Shown in pieces: positions 1-11,625 of a stretch of DNA of 64,000 nt. The stretch spans positions 186,001 to 250,000 of the forward strand of contig CM065883.1 in NCBI GenBank assembly GCA_033439255.1, read 5' to 3'. The number at the start of each line of letters is the position of its first letter. Position 1 is the first letter of the stretch. A program made the translations under genes and the position numbers. Source of the stretch: Hericium rajendrae. Taxonomy: Eukaryota > Basidiomycota > Agaricomycetes > Russulales > Hericiaceae. The notes beneath the pieces are model-generated. The model did no database searches and was not told the DNA's origin. It saw only the letters and a program-made list of their open reading frames with translations.

Positions 1-392
1 GCGACAGCCGGGGCATAACTCGGCGCGACGGTGTCCCTAGGCGTATCGACAATAGAGTGGGTAGAGTGCTCGAAGGCGGCTTCTGCTCGCGAAACGTCCG
101 TCACTCTCCTCTTTGATTTCCGCCCTCTGGTCCCGCTAGACGAGATGTGCGCCTCTGTCGGAGAGGTCGACGCGGGCGGAGTTGGCAGACCCGTCTGCCA
201 CCAACACCGACTACGAGCCGGGAGAGGGGATATCCGCCTGAGCGTGTTTGTTGGCACGAATGCCTGAGGCATCCCTGTGCCTGCTAAGGCTGCGCCGAAT
301 GGAGCGGGGCCGCTCGAGGGCGGCAAAGCCAGCGCTGGTAGAGATGTCGCACCATAAGGTGGCTGGAAGAATGGAGAGTATGGGAAATTCAT
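1..392 (-). CDS. Unknown protein, N-terminal part, runs off the left edge
   Basis: A minus-strand frame opens at an ATG (complement of 390-392) and stays open for 130 codons to the window edge. The first residues are MNFPYSPFFQPPYGATS, followed by a Pro/Ala/Ser-rich low-complexity stretch and then a basic patch (RGRKSKRR, about residue 90). The composition suggests a disordered, possibly nuclear N-terminus, but no family is recognisable and the rest lies outside the window. The unbroken frame and Pro/Tyr-rich composition favour coding over the opposite-strand frame. The start could instead belong to a longer mRNA with an upstream exon. Confidence 0.5.
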   Translation of the reverse strand, partial: MNFPYSPFFQPPYGATSLPALALPPSSGPAPFGAALAGTGMPQAFVPTNTLRRISPLPARSRCWWQTGLPTPPASTSPTEAHISSSGTRGRKSKRRVTDVSRAEAAFEHSTHSIVDTPRDTVAPSYAPAV

Positions 393-2399
393 CGTAGGGA
401 GGTGATTTGATGATGGAATCGGAATGAGATAGAGGTATACGATGTTGGGCAGATAGGCAGGAACTGAGAAGAGGTAGCCAGGAGATATACCGTGCTATAT
501 GTTGATTTCAGGTGGCTGGACCGATTCCATGGCTGAACAGCTGCTTCGAGGCATTTCTTTTTGTTTAGAAGACATGAAATGAATTGTCGACAACGAGGCG
601 ACATGGTGTATTGAAAGGAGAAGCGCACCGGAAGTCCGCCGGCACCCAAACAGTGGCTATAACAAAATAAGCTTTCTCATGCTGCTGAGGATCTCACGCC
701 CGAGGAACGCCATCAGTGCCTTTGTCCGAAGTTGCATTGCCTTTCGCTTCGAAAGAAGCATCCATTTCGGGACACAATGACGGCTGGAGGAGCGTTGCGC
801 GCTGGCCGAGGAATCCGAGGACCTCCGATCGTTCAGTCCCCCTTTCCGTCTAGTGATTATAGGCTGGGGGCTCTCGGGGGGGGCGCGGCACGGAGCATCT
901 GTGAGAAGAATCTGTGCTATGAAGTTTTGCCGGCGTCAGTCCTTGTGATTCGACGGGGCTTCAGGTATCCCCTTCCATCTGCTGGATAGACATCACCCAT
1001 TCCAGATTTTATACTTCTCTGCTCGCGTCAATTTCTCCTACGACTTTCGGGGGTGAGTATCTCGACGATCTTCACTCACGATTTTTTTTGGTGGGATTTT
1101 TCGGGGTTTTTGAGCTGCCATAGCGAGGTCGACGCCGTTATCACGGGCTGCCACGGGCGCTTCCACCATTACGTCTTGCGCGTTCGTGCAGCCCTCTCCC
1201 TGCAGGCTCCCATTGTTGTAAAATACAAATGCGCCATGCGATGTCGCCACCCCCGATCTCGTAGGATGTTGGGTTTTCGAGAGAGAAGGCCGTCGATGTT
1301 GCGGAGCTGGTGCATGTATCCATATCCGGCGACGCGAGTGCAAGGCCACGCAAATTTGTGGAGCCCTCACGAAGGCGGCGGGTTGATTCCCGCCGTCGCC
1401 TGCTGACATGCTCGTGCCTAGAGTCTGAGAGGATACGTGCCATCACTGTGCGAAAACGATAATGACTCCTTACACAGACAAGTCGTTAAGAGTAGCTAGA
1501 GATCGCCGGCGGGGCGGCGCTAAGGATAGCGCTGCTCCGCTGAAAGACGGCCTAGGGTGCAGATATTGGAACAACAACACTAGGACGATTTAACGTCACG
1601 GTCAGCCTCTGCTGTTCCTAAAAGTAAGCTGAGGATGTCACCCATACTTGAGATCATGCATTGATTCGTTGACAGCGATCCCGTCTTCGTTCGTTTGCAA
1701 TGCCATGACGAGCGACGGGTAGTGACCTCGGGAGACGGTCGCAAAAGGACCTGCTATCGTCCTGCCCGACACGGAATCTCGAGACAGGTGAGCTTCTCTG
1801 CAAATATTTCTGGTGACAGCTCATCCACAGGACATACGAGATACTGTATTGTCTTTTTAGTGACTGAAACGTCCTGATGTCGATATCGACGACTGTGATG
1901 AGTGAGTCGTCTCGAAGGCTTGGGCGATGCGCTACATGATGGAGACCGAAGTGCTTGCCCGAGCCTCCGATGGGCCCGACCACTGCCCGATCTCTCCCGG
2001 AGCGCGTCTCACCCACTGCCGATGGCGACATCTGACATCTGCGCTCGCTTCCGTCCTCTAGTTCCGGCATACCGGATTCACGTTGATCTGCTTCTTGGAT
2101 CTGCTCCCGCTCTCTTCAAAGCCAGCGAACACTCCGCTCACTCCACGAGGATGCCCATTTGTTATTCATTTAATGGCAATTATGGAGGAACGGGAGGCGT
2201 GAGGCATCGCCCGAGATAATGAAAAAAGCCGCAACCATGCACCACCAGCTGTCGGCAAGAACAACCACGACACTGTTGAACGTTGTAGGTCGGTAAGTGG
2301 TATCGGACGAAAAATTGGCAGTTTGATATATGGACCCGCGATTGCAACACGCCTCTTCTTTCCACCACCTACCGCTATGCACTTGTACATCGCGCATCC
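393..2399. other. Intergenic, no recognisable gene
   Basis: About 2 kb between the edge gene and the ACMSD-like gene. Overlapping short frames occur on both strands (for example around 1.0-1.4 kb and 1.65-2.2 kb), but none has recognisable motifs or splice-consistent continuation. It probably holds the promoter of the left-edge gene. I see nothing else that I can support. Confidence 0.5.
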
Positions 2400-3737
2400 C
2401 TAGATAATTCCAAACAATCGCAGAGCATTTCCGCCTTTCACGCCATCCTTTGCCTCACTGCTCCACTTCCCTACTCCCTGTATGGCGTCCAGGTTGTCAA
2501 GCACGCTCTGCCATTTCTTCTCGGCGCCCTCCTCCCCAATGGGCGGAAAGAATGGATGGTCGGTCCCAAACATGATTCTCGTGCTGCCGCGCTCCGCGTC
2601 GCCCTCCTCCTCCCTGGTCGTGCCTTCTCGTTCTGCGCGCCCAATGACTGCGCTGACGAATCCGAGTTCCGCTGCGCCATAGGCGACAGCGTCGTAGTAT
2701 AGCTTGCCGAGGTAGTATCGCGCATCATGCTTTAGCCTATGTGCGACGAGCGGATCGTGCGTGATGCACGATGCGAGGCGGGAAGACAGAAGCGGAAGCG
2801 CAGCGCCTGCATGGGCGAGCAGGATGCGCAGATTTGGGTGCCGATCGAGCAGCCCTGACAAGATGAGGCGCGTCACGGCCTGCAGAGCTTTTGAGCACAC
2901 ATCTGCATGTTAGATACAAGGTGTCGACGTACCGCCGTGGTCTCAAACGGGAATCCAAGTGCGAGAGGCAGCACATGCCCGTTGTCCCTCTCGCCCCAGA
3001 CATTCTCGCCTCCTCCGACGCCGTAGTGGGGGTGCAGGAATACCACCAAGCCTGTCTCCTCGAGAGCACCCCACATTTCCTCCAGTTCTGGCTCGTCCAG
3101 TCCTTTTCCGCGCCCCCGCGTGCCGAGGATGATGCCGCGGATATGCGGGTGATTTGCAGCAAGGTTGCGGATGAACGGCGCGAGTGCATCCGGCGGGGTA
3201 TCATTGACAAGCGGTATCAGGCCGAGTGCGTAGAGCCGATTGAGGGAAGGCTCGACGGAGGTGAGAGAGGGTGATGTGGAGCAATAAGTTTGCAGGTCGG
3301 CGTTCAGGTTGATGGAGAGGTCGAGAGCGGAGTTGTAAGGCAGGAAATCCAGCCATGGGTTTGCCAGACTATGCGGGAAATGTAACTACGTCTGACGAGC
3401 GATATGAAGGCCAGAGTACACACCTGACGATAGAGACGTCGATGCCGTGCTTATCCATAAATCGAAGCTTCTCATCCCTGTCCCAATACTACGCACGTTT
3501 TCAAATTTAAGCTCGCATACGCAGCCCATAGACTTCAATACGAACCTGGGGGCCGACTGGACGCCCTCCGCTGGGTTCATTATCGAGGATAAGAAGCCGC
3601 TCTTCAGTTTCACCTGAGGCAATCGTCCTGCTCAGGATCCGAGGCGCGACTTCACGCGACCGTAGTACAGACGCATAGCGAGGGAGGTATACATGGGTAT
3701 GTATGTCGACCAGCAGCTTGGGGATACGGGAAGCCAT
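2400..3737 (-). CDS. ACMSD-like amidohydrolase (metal-dependent decarboxylase)
   Basis: A multi-exon minus-strand gene of the amidohydrolase-2 family, whose best known member is 2-amino-3-carboxymuconate-6-semialdehyde decarboxylase of the kynurenine pathway. It starts MASRIPKLLVDIHTHVYLP, with the HxH metal motif near residue 13. The middle exon has LDEPELEEMWGALEETGLVVFLHPHYG, whose HPHYG is a second metal and substrate site. The last exon has ILLAHAGAALPLL and the terminal catalytic aspartate in MFGTDHPFFPP. The order and spacing match the family and the length (about 370 residues) is normal. Introns lie near 3.38-3.42, 3.48-3.55 and 2.89-2.93 kb. It is divergent from the next gene over about 205 bp. 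The substrate is inferred only at family level; a resorcylate-type decarboxylase is possible. Confidence 0.8.
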
Positions 3738-3942
3738 GGGATTGCAGCTGGCAGCATCGGTATCGTGCCATGGTGTTCAAGGTTGGGGGAGGAGATAAGA
3801 CGGCGGAGGGAGATAAGATAAGGCCCGACGTCGGCGCCGCCCGCGCTTCCTCGTGCGACACCGAGCTCGGCAACGTCGTCAGCAGCGGGATCGCCATGAT
3901 CAACATCGCTGGTCCTCAACGCAACACTCTTCTGCCCCAACA

Positions 3943-5629
3943 ATGGCGTCTGCAGCCGCAGATCTCGAGTGGGCCCGCAAAGAGGTGAGTAGTACCATAC
4001 AGCATGCTGTCACCTTGATCTCATCACCTCGTCATCCCTGCAGTTCGCCACTGTCACGTCGACTTTGGACCAGGTGCATTCCCGACTGGCGTCGGCATTG
4101 CGTGCGGCGCACACCGAGAATGCTGAGCTCAAGCAGCGCATTTCCGAGCTCGAGGCATCGACGGGAGACATCGAGCGCCTTCGTGCCGAAAGCAGGGCGC
4201 TGGCGTCCGAGCTGGTGAAGCGAAACAAGGAGCTCGGCGAGCGCGAGGCAAAGGTGGACGAGCGGGAAATACTGCAGAAAAAGCTGGCCAACATGCGTCG
4301 CGTCATGCGCGACTTGCTGAGTGAGCAGAAAGTGAGCTCCCTAACCTACGAACATTTATATCGAATTAAGCTCGATTTTGTGGCGTGGTGCAGAACGCCC
4401 TTTTGCCTAAAGACGTGGCCGAAGATATTGGCAGCCATGTGTCTGATCATGTATCTGACGGTGTTGGGGTCGACTCTTCCAGTGCGGCCGCCCGACCTCG
4501 CCATAGCCGGACCGCGTCTACGAGCTCCTCGCCGCAGACTGACGTGACGATCATCAACGAGGACGTTCTTCCTACACCGCCAGCCAGCCAGCCAGCCAGC
4601 CAGTCCTCTAGCTTCTCTGAATTCCATGGGCCCATGCCCGGCGGTCTCGGTCCTGCATTCGAGGAAGACAAGACGCAACGCCGCGCTGGCAAACAGCGCA
4701 TCGTTAGCGCCTCCAACTCACCCGCTGGATCGCCGTTCGCCCCGCGTAGTCAGACGTCAGACCTCTTGACCCCGCCTCGCACGTTGGGACGTGGGCCCCG
4801 CCCTATGGCGCAGGCACAGGGAAGCATGCGCTTGAGCAACCTGAGCATGATCGAGCTCAGCCCTGGGTCCAGCGAGTCTGGATATTCCATGCGCGAGGAC
4901 AGGGATGACGATATGCCCGTCGCCAACCGATGGAAGATACACGTTGCAAAGCCGCCGCGGTTGGCTGGCGGAAACGCTGGGCCCTTTGAATTCCGGGAGT
5001 TGTCGGAGAGCTTCGGACTGGAAGTCGACGAGGAAACGGTCAGGATCCTTGTTCCCGTCCTTGACTTGGTCGAGACACTCATCTTCCGAAGGTCAGCGCT
5101 CTAGATGCTCTCTCCGACGAGCCGACGGACTCCCTCCGGCTGCACATCGCGCTGAGTAACAAGACTGGGTTCCTGTACGATCCCAACTTGCTTGAGACTC
5201 CGAACGGGACGTACGTCGTCTCGTGGGGCAGCGCCAAGACAAACGCGAAGATCACGGCGTACATCGCGCCAGACTCGAGAAAGGAGGGCTTGCAAATGTT
5301 CATGTGGTCTACGAAGAAGGTGCATGCGTTCCAAGCCTGTCTATAAACTGTATATTCATGTACGTGCAGGGCGGATGGTTCTACCTCGGAAAGCACAAGT
5401 TCACCATTCCGAATATCCGAGCTATTTGGGATGTTCTTACTCCTCATGTAAGTACTTCACCGCCATCCATCCATTCTCGTTTGCTAAGTGCTCGCATACA
5501 CAGGCCCAACGCACCCTCGCGGCGAAGCACTCTGGCTCGAGCGTGACCGAGTTTGCCGCGCTGATCAAAAGCGGAGAGCTGAAGCAGCTGACTGTCAGAC
5601 TTGAACGCATGGGATCCGTGTCTGCATGA
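3943..5629 (+). CDS. Unknown coiled-coil protein with conserved C-terminal domain
   Basis: Six or seven exons. Exon 1 (3943-3984) encodes MASAAADLEWARKE. Exon 2 (4044-4331) is a strong coiled coil rich in Glu, Lys, Arg and Leu. Exon 3 (from 4394) begins with a Ser/Pro-rich, probably disordered linker that includes a CAGC microsatellite read as PASQPASQ. It then enters a folded-looking region (KPPRLAGGNAGPFEFRELSE). Later exons hold a beta-rich domain (LRLHIALSNKTGFLYDPN, then GGWFYLGKHKFTIPNIRAIW) and the end LERMGSVSA. The frame changes between the FEFRELSE region and the LRLHIALS region. A 53 bp intron at 5039-5091 with a weak GTCAGG donor would restore it; otherwise there is a frameshift. 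I do not recognise the family. Basidiomycete proteins of this layout are annotated as hypothetical. Confidence 0.65.
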
Positions 5630-7116
5630 TCTACACTCTTCATGAACGATTATTAACGACTATTGCTACGCTATGGATCTTTAGGGTTTTATTTAAAATA
5701 GGCTATGTTTTACTTATGTAGTTGACGCACGTACAGTAGTAGCTGTATGTAGTTATGGTGTTCTGAATCTAATACCAATCTTGCTTATGTTGAATTATAC
5801 GATCTCGTGCTATGATGTCGGGGCGAAGAGTTACTGCGCGAACTGAGCCGGAGCCGCCCTGGGCCGCCTTCCTTTGGGCTAACAAAGCCTGCAATACCAA
5901 TTATGTTCACCCAGCGCCTAAGTACATACGTAAGCACAATGATCTGATCGATCTGGATCTGATCTCTCATCAAAGGCTTTAGAGCTCTCCCGATTGGTGG
6001 CTTCGGAAATTAAACCGGAGATTAGCTTCGAGTAGTCCGCGAGGCGCCTGGGAAAAGCGCCAACTTGGCGCTGCGGAGCCGTTGCGTCCGTCGCAGTTGA
6101 CCGTCATTGTCGACCACTCCAGCCCGCCTCATTCGAAGCTGTCCAGCAAGGAACCATGCCTTTGTACAGGCCGTACATGTAAGCTCATGGCAGCTCATAT
6201 CTGAAAGGTATCGAGGCAACGCTTTTCGGTCGCATCGGCGCCTGTCGGCGCGCCACGATTGCAGATTATTGTTCGCCTGCGATTTGACAATGTGTGGCCA
6301 CAGGACCTGGACAAAGCGCATGCACGTCGCGACGAAATAAGCGCACACATTTGTGCGAAGGTGAGAAGCTACAGGTTGTCTCTTTGCGCCCTTTCAGAAT
6401 AAGCTTGTGCTGATTTCTCGACGATCTCGTAGCGACCGTACAGCGCAAAGGTCCGATGCTGCTGTACAATGGCGGTTACACAGCGTCGACGTTGCGCTGG
6501 GATCAAATGAATGTCAATGACATAGGAAATATGTCCCTAAAACGGGAATCAATGGACTTCCTGCCATTGTGCGTGCCAGGTACGTTCTGTGCGTCGTCGA
6601 ACCGCGACGAAAGACTCCGAGGAGTCGGTCTCGCTACGCACATGTTGTGGTCCCCAATCAGATCTCCCGCAGCTCGTCTTTGATAAGACGCGGGCTTCTC
6701 TGTTCTCACGAGTTCAGGATTGGGCTCGATATTGTCTCGAGTGAAGAGATTTAATTGTAGGTCGGCGGAGGGCGATGCAGCACAATAGCATCTGCGAGCG
6801 TGGCCGAGCAGATCCACACGGATCAAAGGGGATTTTTCTCAAAGGATGTGGGTGTTCCTTTCCTCGCTTCGGAGATCACACGGCTAGATACATGGAATGT
6901 CCGTCTAAGCATTTGTATTATCCTTGAGACATCGGTGGTGCGTGTTTCTTCTTTGGTAGTAGCCTCGTGGTCCGTCAAGCGCGTTCTCTTCAAAGCATAT
7001 AAAAGTCCTTCCCTGGTGCTCTTCCCCCAAAACGACCTCACGACTCTTGACGAATTCCTCCCTGTAGATCACCTTCCCCATCACCCCTTCTAACTCTTCG
7101 AAGAATATCTCTTGCC
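5630..7116. other. Intergenic, no recognisable gene
   Basis: About 1.5 kb between two plus-strand genes. AT-richer sequence directly after 5630 is consistent with a 3' UTR. Short frames on both strands show no motifs. The segment nearest 7117 carries the sequence TATAAAAG at about 6999-7006, roughly 110 bp before the next start codon, a plausible TATA element for that gene. Confidence 0.5.
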
Positions 7117-8419
7117 ATGCCGGCTGAAAGACCCTCGCGCCCTCCGACACGTCGTCACAATCCGCTGATGCCGGCCATCGCTCCTACCGCCTACATCGAG
7201 AGCACTCTTTCTTTGCCTGGGACGGTCCTCATCCACGACAACACGAACCCTGCCATGATACCCCCTGCTGTGATCCTTTCCAGTCGAACCTTCATGGCTC
7301 CTATTGAGCCACCATCCAACACGGTGGGCGCCTTCCATGGCGCCTTTCATTCCGCCGCCCCGTATTTCCCTCGCCCAATTCCCATCAGTTCGCCCGCTTT
7401 CTACCCTGGCTACAATCCTCATGTGTCTCTCACCGTAGAAGCCGCCCTTCCCCCACCTCGCCACGCGATAATGGGCCATTCAGCGCCCGTACAAGCTGCG
7501 CTGGTGGCAGTTCAAACCTCGACCGACAAGAACACTCCCGTACGTTGTTTGGAGTGTTCTGCGATGGTACTCCCGAGCAGCATGAGGCGGCACCGCGAGA
7601 CGAGCGCGATGCATCGTCGCGCCGTCAACGCAAATTATGGTCTTGACGAGCAGGGAGGTTTTCCGTGCGAGGCATGCTTTCAAATGTAAGTTGTCCCGTC
7701 CCGTCTTTCCTAAGTGATTTGTCTGATCTTACACCCGTTTCGCACTCAGCCTCAGCAGGCGAGACGCGGTCACGCGACACTATCCTGTATGCGACAAGTA
7801 CAAGGAATGGCTTATCTCCCTCATTCTGTCGGGCCCAACATTCGCATCCTACTCTCCTTCCAGTAGCAGTGCCGGGTCTACACCATCCACTTCCAGTCTC
7901 GGCTCACCGGCGTCCAAGGTGGCGGAGTCGGTTCCTTCTCCACCCCCATTCACATCGGACGAGCTCGACGCCATCGTGCGCATACTGCAGCAGAGCTCTT
8001 CGTCCACCCCGCTCTCGATGGGGCCCAGCGGTGCGACTACGAGCTACGCGCAGCCAGCGCTTGCCTCTTCGCTTCAATTGCGTCTCCTTACACCAGCAGG
8101 GGAACAGTTGCTGCTGGGTATACTGATGGATCTTGCTGCCCCGATTGGCGACTTATACATCCCACGGCTTTTCCGGGGCAAAAAGGTGCATCTGAATGAC
8201 GTCCCCTTTATGATCGCAGGCTTGTGGATCCTGGCCAGCACTCCAGGGTTCGAAAACTGCGACGCGGTGCTCAGAGGCGCTGGGATCATTGTTGAACGTT
8301 TCAAGATGGGGAAGAAACTTGGAATCTCGGTCTCTCAACGCAGCAAGATCCTAGGCCACGCTGAGTTGATATACCACCGGGCCCAGCGACATTGGCTACC
8401 GCTTAGGGCTTCGATATAG
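7117..8419 (+). CDS. Cys/His-rich protein with two degenerate zinc-finger-like motifs
   Basis: Two exons, 7117-7685 and 7750-8419, with a clean GT-AG intron of 64 bp; the joined length is 412 codons plus stop. Residues 1-135 are Pro-rich. Around residue 145 there is CLECSAMVLPSSMRRHRETSAMHRR, a C2H2-like pattern. Near residues 186-208, spanning the splice, CEACFQ is followed by DAVTRHYPVCDKY, a second Cys/His cluster. A Ser-rich linker leads to a C-terminal domain with LLTPAGEQLLLGILMDLA and an end rich in Leu, Lys and Arg. This fits a fungal regulator or nucleic-acid-binding protein, but that is inference only. I do not recognise a named family. Confidence 0.7.
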
Positions 8420-9408
8420 CCCGCTTCCTCATTGCTCTTTCTTTCGGTCCCACACGCAGTCGACTCGTTGCTGCATGGCATGTTTGATGGGTGCGTGTCG
8501 ATGTCTTTCCGTTCTCTTACTATACATGCTTTGCTTCTCCTACCGTTACAGTTATCGTTATCGCTCTGCCTTTCCATGCTTAGATACTCTACGTACACCA
8601 TGCCATATATATGCTGGCTTGCCGTTGTCTTGCTTACCATTCTCTGTTTATTTCAAAAGTACTGTATATCGCTCTCGGATATTGGGTCTGTTTGGTCTCG
8701 TTACTATATACCATGACTGAAATACATGAATGTTTGAGAAAGTTCAGGCATGATGATGTCAAAGACTCAAAAATTCATTGTTCGTTTAATTTGACAATTT
8801 CGTCTGGGGGACGATTGAGCTGCCATTCTGGGGACTACTATATTGCCCTTGCGAAGTCGAGAAATTAAGGTTTCCATTTTACTGAGGATATATGCAGTAT
8901 CTGGTCGTCCTCTTTCTCCGACAGACATCATCATTCATGTGTCTCTCCATTCCATTATCATTACATCATTTCTCTCATATTTGATCTTCCAGTCCGCGGG
9001 TTGCTCTCCGTAGACGATCAGACAGATTGATTGCACGTTGAAACGTTGAAGGACGGCGACGGCGACAGATTCAGTGCCTCCAGGTATCTATGAAGACGAA
9101 AGACGAGACGCCAAGTGCTATATTTACTCCCTCCTCTACGCCGAACTTGAATGGTTTCTTGCACTCGTTTCTTCGAAAACAGCGGATTGGCAAGAACTCT
9201 GCAGCAGGTCTGTTTGACGCCAGGGACAGGGACGGACTGGGTCAGTGGTAGAATATTCAGTCGATTAGCTAAGCCGTACGATCTACAGACGCGCCCGGTC
9301 GACAGACGCCGCCCTCATTCCTTTTGCTTCCCGCCCCCATCGTCCCAGCCCGCCGTGGCGACCGCGTCACTCGCAGGATAACCCACTATCTCAACGATAC
9401 GCTGCACA
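8420..9408. other. Intergenic, no recognisable gene
   Basis: About 1 kb between two plus-strand genes. The first part is T-rich and fits a 3' UTR. No coding motif, repeat or RNA gene was seen. Confidence 0.5.
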
Positions 9409-10961
9409 ATGTTCCGTGCGATGCGCATCATCACGTTCTTTTCTCTCCTCGTCTTGTGCACACTCTCTTTTACCCTTGTATTCGGCCATCTTGTCGCCGA
9501 TGTAAACAGCCCGCCAGTCGCAGGGGGCATCTCATTCTACAAACGGGAACTGTACGGTCGTTCTACGGATTTTTCTGTCTTGGTTATTCGCCAGGACGGC
9601 GATAGCGAGGACGCGGACCCGCCGGATGGCGGCGAGGCTGCAGATGGAGGAGGTACCGGAAGCCCTTCTCCGACGCCAACCGCGACACCCTCTTCTCAAA
9701 CCTCCACTGCGACACCGTCGGCCCAGACTCCGACCAAAACTTCTGCTCCTGCGAAAACTACGCAGACTCCGAAGGAAACCCCTTCCTCGTCGAGCTTCAC
9801 TGCGTCTACACCGGCACCTTCATCATCACAGACGGACGATGACACTACGTCAAGCTCCGCTGTATCCTCTACCGCCCCTGCGACAAATACCGACACGACC
9901 TCCTCCGCGGCTCCCTTGTCGAGTTCTTCTGCGCAATCCTCCTCAGCATCTTCCTCAAGTCCCTCGGCTTCGGCTTTGGCTTCATCGTGCGTGCCGTACA
10001 TTCTCGCAGATGTATGTTCAGGCTAATCCGTGAAACTTACAGGTCCTCTCCTTCGCCCATGTCAAACAGTGTTCCCAGTGTTTCAAGAACTGTGCAGTCA
10101 AGCGAGTCAGCCTCGATACCCCCTTCGACGTCCTCGACACCCTTATCGCAGCCCACGAAGAACGTCAAAGATCCATCAACAACCGTATCCGCCGCCCCCA
10201 CAGGTAATGCAGATGATTCTTCTGGGTGAGCCTCCTTGGTCTGCTTATCTCCCCAGCATTCACCTTGCGCCTATAGGTTCTTCCACAACAAAGGTGCTGT
10301 CGCAGGTACCTTTGCATCTATCGGTGTTATTGCCGCCATAGTCCTCGGTGTCGCTGCGACATACTGGTTTCGTCGTCGGCGCCGTGCCCGGCGTCAATCA
10401 GACGAAGAAGATGCTGCCTATTTCGAGCCCAAATACCCTATCGGCCGCACATATTCGGACCTTGGTCAAACGAATCCTCAATCGCGTGAGGTCGGCTCCG
10501 GCCCTCTCGGCGCTAGTGCAACGGACGTTGCAGCGGTCCCAGCTACAACCGAAGCCTATCCTGATCGTGCGGTCCACTATGGCGGTTACGAGCCCCGGAC
10601 GGACGTATACATGCCGACTGACTACGGCATTTCCTACCCTCCCGGCACTTCTTACGAGCAGCATGGTTCCGCACCCGAGCCCGGTTCTGCACCCGAGCCC
10701 GGCAACGACGACGCTTATGACCCGTATGGGACGTATTCAGCGCCTTACGAGGCCCCTCCACCACAGAGAGAGTACCAGCCTTCGCCTCTGTCAGGCCCAG
10801 CAACGCACCCGTTCGCAGACCCTGCGAATGCGATTGGTCGGCCCCCGCCGACCGCTTATCTTCACCCGCAAGGTGGCGGCGCACCTGACAGCATGTATGC
10901 GCCCTCTGTGGACTCATTCTACGGTCCTAGCGGATCTGGACATTATCCGCATGCTCAGTAA
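9409..10961 (+). CDS. Secreted/plasma-membrane Ser/Thr-rich single-pass protein
   Basis: Three exons, 9409-9986, 10043-10225 and 10277-10961, giving 481 codons plus stop with all phases consistent. The N-terminus MFRAMRIITFFSLLVLCTLS is a signal peptide. Residues about 60-270 are Ser/Thr/Pro-rich and likely O-glycosylated. A transmembrane helix follows (GTFASIGVIAAIVLGVAATYWF, about residues 263-285) with a stop-transfer RRRRRARR. The cytosolic tail is Tyr/Pro/Gly-rich and includes a two-copy SAPEPG repeat. The layout matches fungal Mid2/WSC-like wall sensors in general form, but there is no WSC or cysteine-rich head, so the sensing role is inference. It could equally be an adhesion or uncharacterised membrane protein. 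Confidence 0.8.
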
Positions 10962-11625
10962 CTCAAAACCCTGGCGGTGTCCATAAGCGCGTGCAGTAAA
11001 TAAATTCTGTGCTGACTTCTTGTTTCCTTTGTAACATTTTTTAGACCTTCCTGTGACACTTTATGCAGAGCGGCACTTGATGTGTCAACCTTCATTTTCT
11101 GACCTTCTTGGACACTCGACGTCGCCGTCATCTATACGACTGTCCCATACCCTGTCTCACCCACCCGACTGTTCTATGTCCCCGTTGGTGCACTTTACGC
11201 GGGTCCTGACTATACCATGTCCATCCTGATTCATACCATGTTCCACAGATATGAAGATAGACATTGTACGGGCCATCTGTCGTTTTATCTCATTTTCGCG
11301 TTCTTCCCTCGCAGTGTTTTGCGAGCCTTTCTTCTCATTGGGTTTTAACTTTGCGCTTTCTCTGCATGATACCACGGTTCGCATGAGGGGTCGTGTATAT
11401 AGTGCGGATCTGCCTACAGTGATTCCGTATTGGTACGCCCAAAGTATACATGTATGATTTGCTGCGATCCTTTGGCTTGATTTGGAATCAACTCTCAGTT
11501 TCCTTATGGAAAAGATCATAGACTTCGAGAAAGGATTGATAAGAAAACTGCAGATACAGTATCGTAGCGCCACATCTCGACATGAAAACAAACACGTAGT
11601 AACGAACATCTTTCCATCCCCCGCC
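10962..11625. other. Convergent intergenic space
   Basis: This lies between the 3' ends of the membrane-protein gene (+) and NUP188 (-). T-rich stretches fit 3' UTRs on both sides. No further gene is supported. Confidence 0.55.
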
